IMG/VR virus record: IMGVR_UViG_3300035113_000038
Coordinates: 1-50,871 of that record
DNA: 50,871 bases
DNA from: a virus
Strand: one strand, 5' to 3'
This document shows positions 39,788-46,784 of this stretch, piece by piece. Below the pieces are notes generated by a model. It saw nothing but the letters and a program-made list of their open reading frames with translations. It was not told where the DNA came from and searched no databases. The position numbers were made by a program, and so were the translations under genes. Numbering within the stretch: position 1 is the stretch's first letter; each line of letters opens with the position of its first letter.

Positions 39788-40010
39788 ACATTGTTTCTCC
39801 TTTAATCGATACCAAGGACTCTAAATCTACCCCCAAAGCTAAAGAAAGCTTCTTAGAGAACAGCAGTGAAGGCATCCTAAGGCCACGCTCTATCAAACTA
39901 ATGCCCCCCTTAGACACTCCAGCCATCTTAGCCAACTCCTGCTGCGTCAAGCTTAAGGCTTTCCTGTGCTTTAACAGGAGCTCACCAAAGTTTTTTATTT
40001 TAACCATCAT
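39762..40010 (-). CDS. XRE-family repressor, 82 aa
   Basis: A small HTH protein: FGELLLKHRKALSLTQQELA, KMAGVSKGGISLIERGLRMP, then LSLALGVDLESLVSIKGE. The LTQQELAKMAGVSKGGISLIERG segment (about 18-40; shown here in two parts) is the HTH. It starts beside a divergent promoter region with matched operator candidates, so it likely represses its own and the opposite promoter, like a phage cI or cro. GGGGGATTAA precedes the ATG. It is probably the first gene of the accessory operon to 33.25 kb. Confidence 0.8.
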   Translation of the reverse strand: MMVKIKNFGELLLKHRKALSLTQQELAKMAGVSKGGISLIERGLRMPSLLFSKKLSLALGVDLESLVSIKGETMYGCRTKKR

Positions 40011-40027
40011 TTAATCCCCCTTCACTT

Positions 40028-40055
40028 ATAATAGACTATTGTTTACAGGTGTCAA
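40028..40055 (-). promoter_or_regulatory. Repressor promoter (leftward)
   Basis: On the minus strand TTGACA (40055-40050), 16 bases, TATTAT (40033-40028). The operator candidate TGTAAACAA lies inside the spacer, so repressor binding would block it. The start codon of the XRE gene is 18 bases downstream. Confidence 0.65.
40039..40047. promoter_or_regulatory. Operator candidate O1 (TTGTTTACA)
   Basis: Reverse complement of TGTAAACAA, found again in direct form at 40171-40179, on the other side of the promoter region. Similar cores stand at 47044-47052 and 50824-50830. Confidence 0.45.
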
Positions 40056-40122
40056 TTAGTTTTTAAAAAAATATGCTAAGAACTATTTAGTAAAAATATT
40101 TTAAAATATTTTAAAAAAAGTG

Positions 40123-40151
40123 TTGACAACCTAAAAAGTGTGTTCTATAGT
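40123..40151 (+). promoter_or_regulatory. Rightward early promoter
   Basis: TTGACA (40123-40128), exactly 17 bases, then TATAGT (40146-40151), one base off consensus. It faces the plus-strand operon from 40193. The strongest-looking promoter of the window. Confidence 0.75.
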
Positions 40152-40170
40152 TCTACCATAAGTTAACGAT

Positions 40171-40179
40171 TGTAAACAA
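40171..40179. promoter_or_regulatory. Operator candidate O2 (TGTAAACAA)
   Basis: Lies about 20 bases after the -10 of the rightward promoter and is inverted relative to O1. It is also the first part of a leader that recurs before the gene at 40727. Confidence 0.45.
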
Positions 40180-40192
40180 AAGGAGACACAAC

Positions 40193-40693
40193 ATGATGAA
40201 TGAAACAACTGTAGAAAAAATTGACTGCGATTTTCAAAATAATTTTTCTTGCGAAAATCATGAATTTAAGATAAATAATACTCAATCTTTCAATTGGAAA
40301 GATATGTCACTAAATGTGGTTAACTTTAGCTTATATCTTAATGAGCCGGAGATAGAAGACTTAGATGATATCGAAAACTATACATTTAGCGCATGTGCAC
40401 TTATCGAAGATAAAAAGACAGGGAAAACTGCTACAATAATACTCGATGAAAATGAACCTGCTTCCCTGTACTGGGGACATATAGAATCCCAAGAAAAAGG
40501 CGATGATAGTGTCATACAAATCGACATGAAGCCAGCAGTATTTGATGAAGATGGTGAGAAAGCTTATGATGAAAATGGCGGTGAACTATCTGAGATAGTG
40601 GCTGGACTTAAATTAAATTCTATGTTTGACGCGGCGATTGATGAAGCTAAAGAACTAGATTTAGTCTGGGAAAGCGATGAAGATGATTGTTAA
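40193..40693 (+). CDS. Acidic hypothetical protein, first gene of the rightward operon, 166 aa
   Basis: Very rich in Asp/Glu (about a quarter of residues), with alternating strands in the middle (YTFSACALIEDKKTGKTATI, IILDENEPASLYWGHIESQ) and an acidic C-terminus ending DLVWESDEDDC. AGGAG lies seven bases before the ATG pair. As the first gene after a strong early promoter it may be an anti-repressor, a host-takeover or a DNA-mimic protein; sequence does not tell. No family recognised. Confidence 0.6.
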   Translation: MMNETTVEKIDCDFQNNFSCENHEFKINNTQSFNWKDMSLNVVNFSLYLNEPEIEDLDDIENYTFSACALIEDKKTGKTATIILDENEPASLYWGHIESQEKGDDSVIQIDMKPAVFDEDGEKAYDENGGELSEIVAGLKLNSMFDAAIDEAKELDLVWESDEDDC

Positions 40694-40726
40694 ATAATAT
40701 TTCGTAAACAAAAGGAGACACAAAAC

Positions 40727-40939
40727 ATGATGAATGAAAGCATAAGAGAGTATATAACCGAGCTAGAAAAAGAGTTAGTTATAAAGGAGGAAAGGGATAA
40801 AGGTTTAGAGTCAGTGATTTTGGACATAGAAAATATTATAACTAAGCTTGAGACGGGTGAGAGTCGTATTTATGAGGCTAGAAGATATTTGGGTCCTACC
40901 TTAAAGCTGCTAAGGAAAATGAGATTTCAACAAAATTAA
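40727..40939 (+). CDS. Coiled-coil protein, 70 aa
   Basis: MMNESIREYITELEKELVIK, GLESVILDIENIITKLETGE, YLGPTLKLLRKM: a helical protein with heptad-like leucine spacing. Its 35-base leader (GTAAACAAAAGGAGACACAA then ACATGATGAATGAAA) nearly repeats that of the 40193 gene. Function unknown. Confidence 0.55.
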   Translation: MMNESIREYITELEKELVIKEERDKGLESVILDIENIITKLETGESRIYEARRYLGPTLKLLRKMRFQQN

Positions 40940-40956
40940 TGATAGGAGAAATAAAG

Positions 40957-41079
40957 ATGAATAGTTACAACGATTGTTTTAAAGATATATGGTACTGGAT
41001 AGGTCGTGAAGAAGGAAATGGGGATGACAGGCAGTTGTTAGAGCAAGAGGAGAGATTTAGTGATGAAGGAGGAAAATAA
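40957..41079 (+). CDS. Small acidic protein, 40 aa
   Basis: Encodes MNSYNDCFKDIWYWIGREEG then NGDDRQLLEQEERFSDEGGK. AGGAGA lies about eight bases before the ATG, and the next gene starts one base after the stop, which supports translation. No known family. Confidence 0.5.
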   Translation: MNSYNDCFKDIWYWIGREEGNGDDRQLLEQEERFSDEGGK

Positions 41080-41080
41080 G

Positions 41081-41269
41081 ATGGATAGCAAATTAGGATT
41101 ATTACATCTTGAATCCTGGGCTGGGACCACAAAAGACCCAGTGGAAATTCTAAAAGAAACGCCCAAGCGCTATAAAATAAGATTTTTAGGAGATACTTGT
41201 TTCCAAGGAAGATTTACCAATGGAAAAGAATATTATGTTCCAAAATATGCGGTGAGTAAGGAAAAATAA
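41081..41269 (+). CDS. Small protein sharing the recT start leader, 62 aa
   Basis: Begins MDSKLGLLHLESWAGTTKDP and has YKIRFLGDTCFQGRFTNGKE, a small SH3-like strand pattern. The start region (GGAGGAAAATAAG then ATGGATAGCAAATTAGG) nearly repeats the start of recT (46649). An upstream GTG is open but lies before the ribosome site. The stop overlaps the next start (TAATG). Confidence 0.5.
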   Translation: MDSKLGLLHLESWAGTTKDPVEILKETPKRYKIRFLGDTCFQGRFTNGKEYYVPKYAVSKEK

Positions 41270-41451
41270 TGGTAAATGAGCTGGTTAAAGAATTACAGAA
41301 TAGTATTAATTTTTGCAAAAGAATAAAATCTTCTTATAAAAATCAAATATCAATTGAAACATTTAATTCTGGTTTAGATTTAATTGAAGACAGTTTTTTA
41401 AGGTTAAAAAGAGAACTTAAAAAGGAGTGGAAAGTGGAAATTGATGAATAA
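41269..41451 (+). CDS. Helical protein, 60 aa
   Basis: MVNELVKELQNSINFCKRIK, FNSGLDLIEDSFLRLKRELK and KKEWKVEIDE: one basic-acidic helical hairpin. Coupled to the gene before it through a TAATG overlap. Last gene of the rightward operon; no clear terminator is seen in the 43 bases to the next convergent gene. Confidence 0.5.
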   Translation: MVNELVKELQNSINFCKRIKSSYKNQISIETFNSGLDLIEDSFLRLKRELKKEWKVEIDE

Positions 41452-41494
41452 TGGGAAGGAGATAGTTAATGTCTAAGAAAATATATCATTATCT

Positions 41495-41773
41495 TCAGTC
41501 TCCATTAGCCTCCCTCTCCTTCTTCATCTCATCACAAATCATAGAATCAATGACTTTTATAACTAACTCAAGATGCCTTAAATCACTCTTATATAATAAC
41601 TTTGTCCACCAGCTATTTAATATATATCTCTTAGAAATCCACATGCGATTTTTAAATTTTTTTAATTTATCAACACGAGTTTCCCCGATTTCCCCTACAA
41701 AAAAATCATCTGATTTTAAAAAACCCTCTACCCAATCTTCAAATCTTAACCGCTCTATTTCTTTAATATCCAT
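41495..41773 (-). CDS. Helical protein, 92 aa (duplicate pair, copy 2)
   Basis: The C-terminal half, YILNSWWTKLLYKSDLRHLE and MICDEMKKEREANGD, matches that of the next gene (YISNSWWKRLLYRGDLKRIE, IVCDEMKNKRDSNGY). The N-terminal half differs (RFEDWVEGFLKSDDFFVGEI). Their coding regions overlap by 11 bases. Unknown function. Confidence 0.55.
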   Translation of the reverse strand: MDIKEIERLRFEDWVEGFLKSDDFFVGEIGETRVDKLKKFKNRMWISKRYILNSWWTKLLYKSDLRHLELVIKVIDSMICDEMKKEREANGD

Positions 41774-42017
41774 TAGAGTCCCTTTTGTTTTTCATCTCAT
41801 CACAAACAATAGAATCATTAATAATTTTTATGGCTACCTCAATACGCTTTAAATCACCCCTATATAACAACCTTTTCCACCAACTATTTGATATATATAT
41901 CTTACTCGACAATAGTCGATATCCCAAAATGTTTTTAAGTCCTATTTCTAATTCTCTAAAAGCATCTGATTCTAAATAATCTATTAACCCATCTACTGTG
42001 TAACTTCTGTGTACCAT
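41763..42017 (-). CDS. Helical protein, 84 aa (duplicate pair, copy 1)
   Basis: Starts MVHRSYTVDGLIDYLESDAF and shares its C-terminal half with the following gene. The pair shows a tandem duplication with a diverged front part. Last genes of the recT/ssb operon. Function unknown. Confidence 0.55.
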   Translation of the reverse strand: MVHRSYTVDGLIDYLESDAFRELEIGLKNILGYRLLSSKIYISNSWWKRLLYRGDLKRIEVAIKIINDSIVCDEMKNKRDSNGY

Positions 42018-42028
42018 AAAACCTTCTC

Positions 42029-42460
42029 CTAATCCTTTAAAAGCTTATTCTCTATTTCATACTTGTTATTTATAGTAATTACCGGACATCCCCCCCTCTT
42101 CAATACATATGCCAAGGTGCTGCGGTCAAAATCGCTGCCAAAATGTATCAGCCTTAATAAGCATTCCTTGGAGTCTTTAACAGAACTCACCGGCGTGAAA
42201 CCCTCTTTATTGTGTATCTTCTGAATAGATAAGTTACAAAACTTAGCGACAAGGAAGTAATCCTCGGAAGTCTCTAAAATAATAAAATCGTTTCGGAATC
42301 TTAATGAATCAATAATCTCGTTGTAAATCTCTTCTTTGCGCGCCAGCTCATTAAATAAATATTCATCATCACTGGTCATATTATATTTTTTTAGTTTAAC
42401 CGATTTTTCTTTTTTTTGTCCGTCTTTGGATATAATAACCTTTTTAACCTTTTTTTTCAT
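42029..42460 (-). CDS. Hypothetical basic protein, 143 aa
   Basis: Lys-rich N-terminus (MKKKVKKVIISKDGQKKEKS) then a compact domain: EYLFNELARKEEIYNEIIDS, DFIILETSEDYFLVAKFCNL, CLLRLIHFGSDFDRSTLAYV. A Lys-rich tail and a folded part suggest nucleic-acid contact. Overlaps the winged-helix gene by 17 bases. No family recognised. Confidence 0.5.
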   Translation of the reverse strand: MKKKVKKVIISKDGQKKEKSVKLKKYNMTSDDEYLFNELARKEEIYNEIIDSLRFRNDFIILETSEDYFLVAKFCNLSIQKIHNKEGFTPVSSVKDSKECLLRLIHFGSDFDRSTLAYVLKRGGCPVITINNKYEIENKLLKD

Positions 42461-42995
42461 TGTATCTTCCTTTTCCTATTGCCCTAATAACTTCAACGCT
42501 TTCAAAAAAACAGCTCAAATTGTTATCTTCTAAGAGCTTATGATAATTGTCAAGTAAATCTTTAACAACCTTCCTACCTTTCTCTGTAACGAAAACTTCT
42601 TTCCACTTGGTAGCATGACCTTTTTTAGCTTTACTAATCCTACTTCTATTAACCTCGACATAGCCTTTCTTAGCCAAGATAAAAGCGTTTCTAAAGATGG
42701 TTGTTCTATCAAAGAATACTTTTTTGGAAAATGAGCCGATGTTAATAAAATCACTCTCTTCATTTAACAGCATCAGTAAAAATAGAAACTGCTTATGGCT
42801 GACCTTCTCTCCCTTAAAGAAGTTTCGGTAGTAATTGGCAAGGCATCGTTCAAGCGCTGAAAAAAATACCAAAGGGTCTCTCTTTAATAAACACCCTATG
42901 CCATCTTTGTCTATAGAATTCTGAGAGAAGTCTATCCCCCCATTTTTGAATAGTTTTAAGATAGACTCTAACTCATTGCGTTCATAAAATTTCAT
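42444..42995 (-). CDS. Winged-helix (MarR-like) protein, 183 aa
   Basis: The pattern VSHKQFLFLLMLLNEESDFI, FSKKVFFDRTTIFRNAFIL, AKKGYVEVNRSRISKAKKGH and EVFVTEKGRKVVKDLLDNY is that of a MarR-type winged helix: helix, recognition helix, GYV-wing and the 'xxLTxxGxxxxxxL' end. The N-terminal 60 residues are helical. Probably a regulator inside the early operon. AAGGATAACAATA precedes the ATG. No target known. Confidence 0.6.
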   Translation of the reverse strand: MKFYERNELESILKLFKNGGIDFSQNSIDKDGIGCLLKRDPLVFFSALERCLANYYRNFFKGEKVSHKQFLFLLMLLNEESDFINIGSFSKKVFFDRTTIFRNAFILAKKGYVEVNRSRISKAKKGHATKWKEVFVTEKGRKVVKDLLDNYHKLLEDNNLSCFFESVEVIRAIGKGRYNEKKG

Positions 42996-43008
42996 TATTG
43001 TTATCCTT

Positions 43009-43656
43009 TTAACATGAGCAACTAAAAAAGTTTGTTTTACTAGAGGGTGGAACCTTTGTTCCTGTAACTATTTCGAAATGATGCCAAAAATTCTCATCAA
43101 GTTCTTCACCTTCAAAATCAGAACCACTTACAAGCCGACACCCCATCCAGATATGCTGGTTAGCGGCTTCAATAAGCGATTCCGCTGTTATGACTGCTTT
43201 TTTTGGGTCATAAGGTGCTTTTTTTTCAGGAAAATTATCATAACCCTTATACGGGTCACACTCATATCTTTTTCTATCCAATGACTCAGCGTATTGTTTA
43301 ATCCACTCGTAAGACTCTTCATAAGCACTACTTTTAACCGAACATTCGTCTGGAAATGCTGGATGTGACCAGACATGCCGTAATGAATTAATCTGTCTAG
43401 GGTATATCACAAGCCAAAAATATTGACCTGGTAGAACGTCTTTTTTTAAGAACGGATCAACTATCCCCACTGGCTCTTTAGTCGTCCCATCCGCCCCAAC
43501 GTCTTGACCTGGGTGTAATTTCTCTTTGGCAACCACTGGACAAACAGCTAAGTGAATAGCATCACGCTTTTCGTTCTCGTCTATGATAGTCCCTAGAGTT
43601 TCTAGAGCGTCTGTAGATACCTTCCTTTTATCTCCATCTCCAATATTATCACTCAT
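43009..43656 (-). CDS. Phage VDPFL-family protein, 215 aa
   Basis: RDAIHLAVCPVVAKEKLHPGQ, GIVDPFLKKDVLPGQYFWLV, INSLRHVWSHPAF: I know this pattern from a widespread phage gene family (RDAIHxAVxPVxAxExLxPGQ ... GIVDPFL ... FWLxxYPxxITSLRHVWxHPAF), with no known function. The rest has AESLIEAANQHIWMGC and a C-terminal WHHFEIVTG. A short relative is at 32578-32991. Confidence 0.65.
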   Translation of the reverse strand: MSDNIGDGDKRKVSTDALETLGTIIDENEKRDAIHLAVCPVVAKEKLHPGQDVGADGTTKEPVGIVDPFLKKDVLPGQYFWLVIYPRQINSLRHVWSHPAFPDECSVKSSAYEESYEWIKQYAESLDRKRYECDPYKGYDNFPEKKAPYDPKKAVITAESLIEAANQHIWMGCRLVSGSDFEGEELDENFWHHFEIVTGTKVPPSSKTNFFSCSC

Positions 43657-43657
43657 T

Positions 43658-43834
43658 TTATGAACATCCCCTACATATCATGTCTCTCAAAAAAACGGTC
43701 CATAATTTACCAACAAAAACTCCCATTAAGGAGAAACCAACCGTTGTAAAAGTACTATCCCCTACCATAGAAATCGCTCTCATAATATGATATTGTATTA
43801 AAACTGAAATCATATATACAAAAAAACAGTCCAT
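43658..43834 (-). CDS. Small membrane protein, 58 aa
   Basis: Begins MDCFFVYMISVLIQYHIMRA, with a second hydrophobic segment FTTVGFSLMGVFVGKLWTVF. GGAGG lies five bases before this ATG; another ATG directly precedes it. Its stop is next to the start of the VDPFL gene. No family. Confidence 0.5.
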   Translation of the reverse strand: MDCFFVYMISVLIQYHIMRAISMVGDSTFTTVGFSLMGVFVGKLWTVFLRDMICRGCS

Positions 43835-43904
43835 CATTACCTCCAATTCTATCTATAAGTCCTAATTAACAAAATTAATCCAATCATCTTTAATAACTTA
43901 ATCG

Positions 43905-44249
43905 TTATTTTTTACCCCAACAGCTTAAACATACATCTCCCACTTTAACTTCAACCGGACTCATAAAAGCTGCGGCTACAATAACAACGATTACCCCTAT
44001 TATCACATTCCTAACTACTCTTAGGTTTTCAATTTTTGACCTTAACCTCTCATTCTCAATACAATATTTTTCTAAACTTTCTCCCCAAGACTCTGATTCG
44101 CAAGATTCTTTTAAACTTTCATCTGTCATTCTTTGGTCTCCTTTTTTCATTAATCTTTCATATAAAATTTTATACACAGCACTTACATCATCACCAAATG
44201 GCAATGGCGTAAACACATCTTTCACCTTCTTTTCCTCTGCATCACTCAC
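43905..44249 (-). CDS. Coiled-coil protein with a membrane segment, 114 aa
   Basis: A charged N-terminal part (VFTPLPFGDDVSAVYKILYE), a helical stretch (SLEKYCIENERLRSKIENLR), then one membrane segment (NVIIGVIVVIVAAAFM) and a short Cys-containing tail (VGDVCLSCWGKK). The order helix then membrane span is unlike an i-spanin, which has the span first. ATGA-coupled to the upstream gene. Function unknown. Confidence 0.5.
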   Translation of the reverse strand: MSDAEEKKVKDVFTPLPFGDDVSAVYKILYERLMKKGDQRMTDESLKESCESESWGESLEKYCIENERLRSKIENLRVVRNVIIGVIVVIVAAAFMSPVEVKVGDVCLSCWGKK

Positions 44250-44434
44250 TTTCTAGTCTCCTTCAAATAATTAAAAACAGTTCCATACAATGAAACTAAA
44301 GCACCCATCAGAAGGCCACAAAATGTTATCTTTGGGAACTTTATTAACAATAAAACAATAGAACAAAAAAATAAAACAATTATAAAAATAATACAAATTG
44401 CCTGTAAATGAATTTTTAAATTTTTCTTACTCAT
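44246..44434 (-). CDS. Small membrane protein, 62 aa
   Basis: Two membrane spans, ICIIFIIVLFFCSIVLLLIK and ITFCGLLMGALVSLYGTVF, flanked by Lys-rich ends (MSKKNLKIH, NYLKETRK). Size and layout would fit a class II holin, but it is encoded among recombination genes and no endolysin was found, so this is not claimed. Confidence 0.5.
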   Translation of the reverse strand: MSKKNLKIHLQAICIIFIIVLFFCSIVLLLIKFPKITFCGLLMGALVSLYGTVFNYLKETRK

Positions 44435-44444
44435 TTTCTATACC

Positions 44445-44930
44445 TCAAAATGGCACATCATCTTCGTCATCACCAGAAAATCCCTGAGAAGCTTCACTGT
44501 AAGACCTAGCCCCCATCGATTTAGCAGGAGGCAAAGGCATTGGCATAAAGTCTTCTTGATTCTCGCCCCTGACATTTCCATTTGTATTGGCATTTCTGCC
44601 ATCCTCCGGCATAACAATTAAATTGTTTGCATTAATAGAAATATCCTTCCTGTCCACCCCTGACTTATCTTTCCACTGATTGGTTTTAATAGCTCCCTCT
44701 ACGTATAAAGCAGAACCCGTTTTAACATACTTCTCAAAAATCTCAATTAATGGACCAAAACAACTAATTTTATGCCATTCAATAGCCTCTTTTTTATTCC
44801 CTAACTTATCTATCCAGGAACTGGTCGTACATAAAGTAAAATTAAGGAACTTAATGCCTCGATCTGATGTATTGATAATGGGGTTTTTACCTACCCTGCC
44901 AATTAACATTACTTTGTTTAAACATCTCAT
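44445..44930 (-). CDS. ssb: Single-stranded DNA-binding protein, 161 aa
   Basis: OB-fold start NKVMLIGRVGKNPIINTSD, then FLNFTLCTTSSW, EWHKISCFGPLIEIFEKYVK, GSALYVEGAIKTNQWKDKSG and a low-complexity linker ending in the acidic tip DDEDDVPF, which in SSB proteins recruits partner proteins. Binds single strands during replication and recombination; here next to RecT. ATG at 44930 follows TAGGAGTGATATTTG. Confidence 0.9.
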   Translation of the reverse strand: MRCLNKVMLIGRVGKNPIINTSDRGIKFLNFTLCTTSSWIDKLGNKKEAIEWHKISCFGPLIEIFEKYVKTGSALYVEGAIKTNQWKDKSGVDRKDISINANNLIVMPEDGRNANTNGNVRGENQEDFMPMPLPPAKSMGARSYSEASQGFSGDDEDDVPF

Positions 44931-44959
44931 CAAATATCACTCCTATAAAAATAAAACAT

Positions 44960-45322
44960 TTATAGATTGTAAAAATAAACTACCCATTTTTTAATTCTCT
45001 CTAAAATTCCTAATTTGGCATAATTACTTTCCCACACATCCTCCCTATTTCGCATCACATAACACCTAAAATTATCATTGGACAGGTTCATATACGTGAT
45101 GTCTTTATCCTTCACCATAAAAAATTCTCTGTTACTAACGTCCATTACCAACACCCAAGTTATGCTTTCAGGGTTTAACTCACATAAAGCAAAGTCATAA
45201 TAATATTTATAGAAATACTCTATCACTTTAACTTCTCGAAGAACCTTCAATTCTTTATCCCTAGATTCTTCATAAACATTTATGAATATCCTATCAACCA
45301 ATAAAGCCTCCGTTCCTTCCAT
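44960..45322 (-). CDS. Hypothetical protein, 120 aa
   Basis: Aromatic, charged protein (KVIEYFYKYYYDFALCELNP, ESITWVLVMDVSNREFFMVK). No family recognised. Sits between ssb and the DELI-type gene of the recT operon; AAGGATG precedes the ATG. Confidence 0.5.
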   Translation of the reverse strand: MEGTEALLVDRIFINVYEESRDKELKVLREVKVIEYFYKYYYDFALCELNPESITWVLVMDVSNREFFMVKDKDITYMNLSNDNFRCYVMRNREDVWESNYAKLGILERIKKWVVYFYNL

Positions 45323-45332
45323 GAAAACATCC

Positions 45333-45596
45333 TTATTTTGGAGCTTTTATGACGCTATAATCTTTAACTATAATACAATATTTATCAGATTTACCATCAA
45401 ATACAACTTCCTCTATATCATCATACCCCGCATCACTTTTAATCATTATTTCAGCATTAAAATCAGAGGGGGATGGCATAAAAACATTTAAAGGCTTTCC
45501 TTGAGTATCAACCTCTCTAAATTCCCCATTCTTTTCAATGCCTCCTAGTAAATTCCTAAGCTTTTTCAATGAATCAATAAGTTCATCAATCTTCAT
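45333..45596 (-). CDS. DELI-type small phage protein, 87 aa
   Basis: MKIDELIDSLKKLRNLLGGI, then AEIMIKSDAGYDDIEEVVFD and a strand KYCIIVKDYSVIKA. It resembles the 69-aa gene at 39340 and many uncharacterised phage proteins of this layout. Follows recT after three bases. Confidence 0.55.
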   Translation of the reverse strand: MKIDELIDSLKKLRNLLGGIEKNGEFREVDTQGKPLNVFMPSPSDFNAEIMIKSDAGYDDIEEVVFDGKSDKYCIIVKDYSVIKAPK

Positions 45597-45599
45597 ACT

Positions 45600-46649
45600 T
45601 TATGCCCCCTGCGCCGCTGATTTCCGAATCTCGTCTAAATGATATAACTTGTCAATTAATCCATGCATCGTATCCTCAGACAAATCCTTCAAATCAGTTA
45701 CATTGCTATTAGCCTTCCACCGCTCTATCGTCCTAGGCTGAATGTTCCAATAATTAATCAACCTAAGTAACTCACCATAAAGCTTGGACCCCTTCTCCTC
45801 AACATTAGCTGCTTTCTGAACCTCTCCACTTCCAGCCTCATCAACATAATTTTTATAATATTCTTCTCCTAAGCTAGGAGCCTTGGTTGCATTTTTTCTT
45901 GCGGTAACCTGAGTCACAGGAACGCTTACGTTAGACCCCGGGAGAATGTTTAGCATAGCGGGTAATCCAACGGGTGGATTGTAGCCGTCGTCTTTGGCCT
46001 CAAATCCTTTGCTAGGGACGTTTTTGGGTAAGGGCAATGGTTTAGGCTGGATAAGTGGTTTTTTCTTGTCCTTGGCCAAAATTTCCCCATTGTTGTCGAA
46101 CTCTTCGTAGTCTTGGGCTTCCTCCTGAGTAACAATGCCTTTGAGAATGTCTGAGAACCGATGTTTCATAATCTTTCCCTGAGCACGCCAGGTCATCATC
46201 GCCACCGGATCGGTTACCCACGGACTGGGTATCATCTGTCCATCAGATTTCCTCTTAACCATCTTTCCCCACAGCCCAGCCCGTTTAGCGTCTTCCTGGG
46301 TGTAGGTAACGGTCATCTCATCCATCCCTTTACGCTTCATCGTTACCGTCACCGCCGTATTGTCTTCATTCGAAATTGTTTGGATGTTCTCAAGTTTTCC
46401 AGAAGCTAGGCAAAGCGCTAACAAAGCTTCACCAGGCACAGATGGAACCCCATTGAAAATTCTTACCCACCACACCGACTGCATCGGCGATAACCCAATC
46501 TCCATCCCATACTGAATCGCACATAAAACCTTTTTAGGCTTGTCACGATACGCATAAGGACATAATTCCTCAGCCCCCGCAATTAACTGCGCACACTCCC
46601 AAGCAGAATTTAACGTCGAAAAATCCATCACACCTAGTTTGCTATCCAT
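45600..46649 (-). CDS. recT: RecT-family single-strand annealing protein, 349 aa
   Basis: RecT-like core: AQLIAGAEELCPYAYRDKPK, VLCAIQYGMEIGLSPMQSVW, NGVPSVPGEALLALCLASGK, then DAKRAGLWGKMVKRKSDGQM and WVTDPVAMMTWRAQGKIMKH. These fit the RecT/Redbeta-type annealase that pairs complementary strands with the help of an exonuclease. The C-terminal 120 residues are a flexible Pro/Lys linker plus a helical end. No RecE or lambda-exo neighbour is visible; the VRR-NUC nuclease across the origin is the only nuclease. I start at ATG 46649 because GGTGGAGGA lies seven bases before; the longer frame begins inside the promoter. Confidence 0.75.
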   Translation of the reverse strand: MDSKLGVMDFSTLNSAWECAQLIAGAEELCPYAYRDKPKKVLCAIQYGMEIGLSPMQSVWWVRIFNGVPSVPGEALLALCLASGKLENIQTISNEDNTAVTVTMKRKGMDEMTVTYTQEDAKRAGLWGKMVKRKSDGQMIPSPWVTDPVAMMTWRAQGKIMKHRFSDILKGIVTQEEAQDYEEFDNNGEILAKDKKKPLIQPKPLPLPKNVPSKGFEAKDDGYNPPVGLPAMLNILPGSNVSVPVTQVTARKNATKAPSLGEEYYKNYVDEAGSGEVQKAANVEEKGSKLYGELLRLINYWNIQPRTIERWKANSNVTDLKDLSEDTMHGLIDKLYHLDEIRKSAAQGA

Positions 46650-46684
46650 CTTCATTCCTCCACCTATCGCAAAGTAATAAAACA

Positions 46685-46713
46685 ACATTAGTGACGATAC
46701 ACACATTTGTCAA
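46685..46713 (-). promoter_or_regulatory. Possible recT promoter
   Basis: On the minus strand a perfect TTGACA (46713-46708), 17 bases, then TAATGT (46690-46685), which matches only three -10 positions. It stands about 35 bases upstream of the recT start. Confidence 0.4.
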
Positions 46714-46784
46714 GTAAGAAAATAGATATTTTTTATGTAAGATATTTTCTATTATTTGGAAACTAACCTTCAAACTATATTAAG

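Noticed and set aside
43905-44249. i-spanin-like protein
   Set aside because: Membrane segment is after the coiled coil, opposite to i-spanins.
44246-44434. Holin identity for the two-span small protein
   Set aside because: Size fits but no endolysin or spanin neighbour was found and it lies in a recombination operon.
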